Positions 29,716-30,882 of a DNA stretch of 30,882 nt are shown in pieces. This DNA comes from Dehalococcoidia bacterium. GTDB taxonomy: Bacteria; Chloroflexota; Dehalococcoidia; SZUA-161; SpSt-899. Below the pieces are notes generated by a model. The model made no database searches and was not told the origin of the DNA. It worked only from the letters and a program-made list of their open reading frames with translations. The position numbers and the translations under genes were made by a program. The stretch covers positions 1 to 30,882 of the forward strand of contig JALPXT010000002.1 in the NCBI GenBank assembly GCA_023271485.1, in the 5' to 3' direction. How positions within the stretch are numbered: position 1 is the stretch's first letter; every line of letters begins with the position of its first letter.

Positions 29716-30801
29716 TTAGGCCGTTGCGAAGCCTGCCTTTGGCAGAGCTGCCTTCAGCCGCTCAATCACGGCATCAATATCTGACTCGGTCACCCATCCC
29801 AGATGGCCGATGCGGAATATCTTTCCGGCCAGCCCCCGCTGTCCTCCAGCAAGGATGACATCGTGTTCCTCGCGGAGTATGGTGAGCAGGCGCTTGACAT
29901 CGAGGCCATCGGGTGCTTTGACCGCGGTAACCGTGTTCGAGGCATACTTCTCTGCGGAAAAGAGTGGAAGCCCCAGGGCTTTGATCTCGTCTCTGGTTCT
30001 CTGCCCTATACGAGCGTGGCGGGCAAATATGTTGGCCAACCCTTCTCCGGCCATCAGTTCGAGCGCCGTAGACAGACCATAAAGAATAGAAACAGCCGGG
30101 GTCCAGGGGGTTTGGCCTCGATCGAGGAACTTCTTTGCTTGAGCAAAGTCCCAGTAGAAGCGAGGCATCATGGCTCGGGCATGGGCTTCCCACGCTTTCT
30201 CGCTCACACTGATAAAGGCCAGTCCCGGCGGAACCATCCATCCCTTCTGAGATCCGGTGACTACCACGTCGCACTGCCAGGCGTCGGTCTGGAGATCGAT
30301 GCATCCCAGAGAGCTTATGGCATCTACCAGCAGTAGCTTGTCGTACTGTTTCACCACCGCGCTGATTGCAGCCAGATCGCTGGTCACGCCGGTGGAGGTT
30401 TCATTATGGGTGACGAGCACTGCCTTTATTGAGTCGTCGCACTCCAGGGCTCCACAGACAGCATCGGGATCGTCGGGTTGGCCCCAGGGAAACGCCAGGC
30501 GTTCTACCTCGGCCCCATATGCCTCAGCGATATCAGCAAATCGCGCTCCAAAGACGCCATTTATTACTGATAACACCTTATCCCCGGGGGAAAGGGTATT
30601 CACAATAGCGGCCTCCATCCCCCCTGTTCCAGAGGCTGTCAGAATCAAGACATCTCCCCTGGTCTGGAAGAATTCCTTGAGTCGGGCGGTTGCCGAGCGC
30701 AACAAGGCCTCGAATTCTACACCTCGATGATTGATCATCTGCCTGGTCATTGCCTGAAGCACTTCTTCGGGGCATGGCGTGGGACCGGGGATGCGCAGCA
30801 T
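29716..30801 (-). CDS. Class V aminotransferase (serine-pyruvate / alanine-glyoxylate type)
   Basis: A 361-residue PLP enzyme beginning LRIPGPTPCPEEVLQAM, with TASGTGGMEAAI (55-66) binding the PLP phosphate, D160 in LLVDAISSLG, the Schiff-base K186 in TGSQKGWMVPPG and a C-terminal RIGHLGWV. This is the alanine-glyoxylate/serine-pyruvate aminotransferase family. No serC appears here and the gene is co-transcribed with serA, so it may provide the phosphoserine aminotransferase step. Glyoxylate or pyruvate transamination is the alternative. GGAGGT precedes the ATG. Confidence 0.9.
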   Translation of the reverse strand: MLRIPGPTPCPEEVLQAMTRQMINHRGVEFEALLRSATARLKEFFQTRGDVLILTASGTGGMEAAIVNTLSPGDKVLSVINGVFGARFADIAEAYGAEVERLAFPWGQPDDPDAVCGALECDDSIKAVLVTHNETSTGVTSDLAAISAVVKQYDKLLLVDAISSLGCIDLQTDAWQCDVVVTGSQKGWMVPPGLAFISVSEKAWEAHARAMMPRFYWDFAQAKKFLDRGQTPWTPAVSILYGLSTALELMAGEGLANIFARHARIGQRTRDEIKALGLPLFSAEKYASNTVTAVKAPDGLDVKRLLTILREEHDVILAGGQRGLAGKIFRIGHLGWVTESDIDAVIERLKAALPKAGFATA

Positions 30802-30832
30802 TGTTACCTCCGCAGATTAGATTGGTGATTTA

Positions 30833-30861
30833 AGTATAGCCAAAAACCGGGGCACAGTCAA
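30833..30861 (-). promoter_or_regulatory. Promoter of the aminotransferase-serA operon
   Basis: On the minus strand TTGACT (30856-30861) and TATACT (30833-30838) are 17 nt apart, 32 nt before the start codon, with GGAGGT (30806-30811) between. Confidence 0.75.
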
Positions 30862-30882
30862 GGATCAGAAGATTGACACAGC

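Overview
The window looks like a chromosomal segment of an anaerobic member of the Chloroflexota, most probably class Dehalococcoidia. That placement is inferred from the gene set and order: serA beside a class V aminotransferase, DUF1015, rph-uvrD, rplI-dnaB followed by DnaD-like and DnaC-like genes, polyamine genes, and corrinoid- and selenium-related genes. No rRNA or diagnostic marker is present to prove it. Most of the DNA is GC-rich housekeeping sequence; the left end (about 1-2900) and the stretch at about 20160-22000 are visibly AT-richer.

Layout. (1) 1-2850 is an accessory block of very small genes in toxin-antitoxin-like families: a retropepsin-like protein, DUF433 with a truncated partner, DUF2442-DUF4160, and a hypothetical pair with one broken member. 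They are separated by related intergenic units carrying a leftward promoter, 7-nt repeats and, in two copies, a near-consensus rightward promoter. (2) 3051-9639 holds holA, divergent from a YchF-like GTPase gene, then a nitroreductase, rplI, dnaB, a DnaD-like protein and a DnaC-like protein with two AAA+ modules: a replication-centred block. (3) 9649-12998 holds tRNA-Ser(GCU), a 151-bp MITE-like insertion, a zinc-ribbon gene, a DUF503 gene and an MrfA-type helicase gene. (4) 13094-17069 is a selenium operon: yedE-like transporter, TusA/YedF-like protein, cysteine desulfurase/selenocysteine lyase, DUF3343 and selD. The selD gene has an in-frame UGA at the active site followed by a hairpin at SECIS distance. 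(5) 17089-21882, leftward, is an AT-rich ABC transporter (ATPase, permease) followed by DUF1638 and a corrinoid-activation (RACE/ASKHA) ferredoxin fused to a CBS pair. (6) 22010-23775 holds tRNA-Leu(UAG), an integrase remnant, speD and an ACL5-like aminopropyltransferase gene. (7) 23916-28104 is uvrD/pcrA, rph and DUF1015. (8) 28128-30801, leftward, is the class V aminotransferase followed by serA.

How the genes work together. The selenium operon would move selenium or sulfur into the cell and hand it through a lyase and carriers to SelD, which makes selenophosphate. The RACE-CBS protein and DUF1638 point to methyl-corrinoid metabolism. speD and speE would make an aminopropylated polyamine, although SpeD carries unusual active-site substitutions. 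serA and the aminotransferase give the first two steps of serine synthesis, or an equivalent.

The most unusual non-coding features are heptanucleotide repeats scattered through many intergenic regions, a MITE-like element present in two inverted copies that share a GC-rich hairpin module inserted at different places, and the duplicated promoter units in the accessory block.
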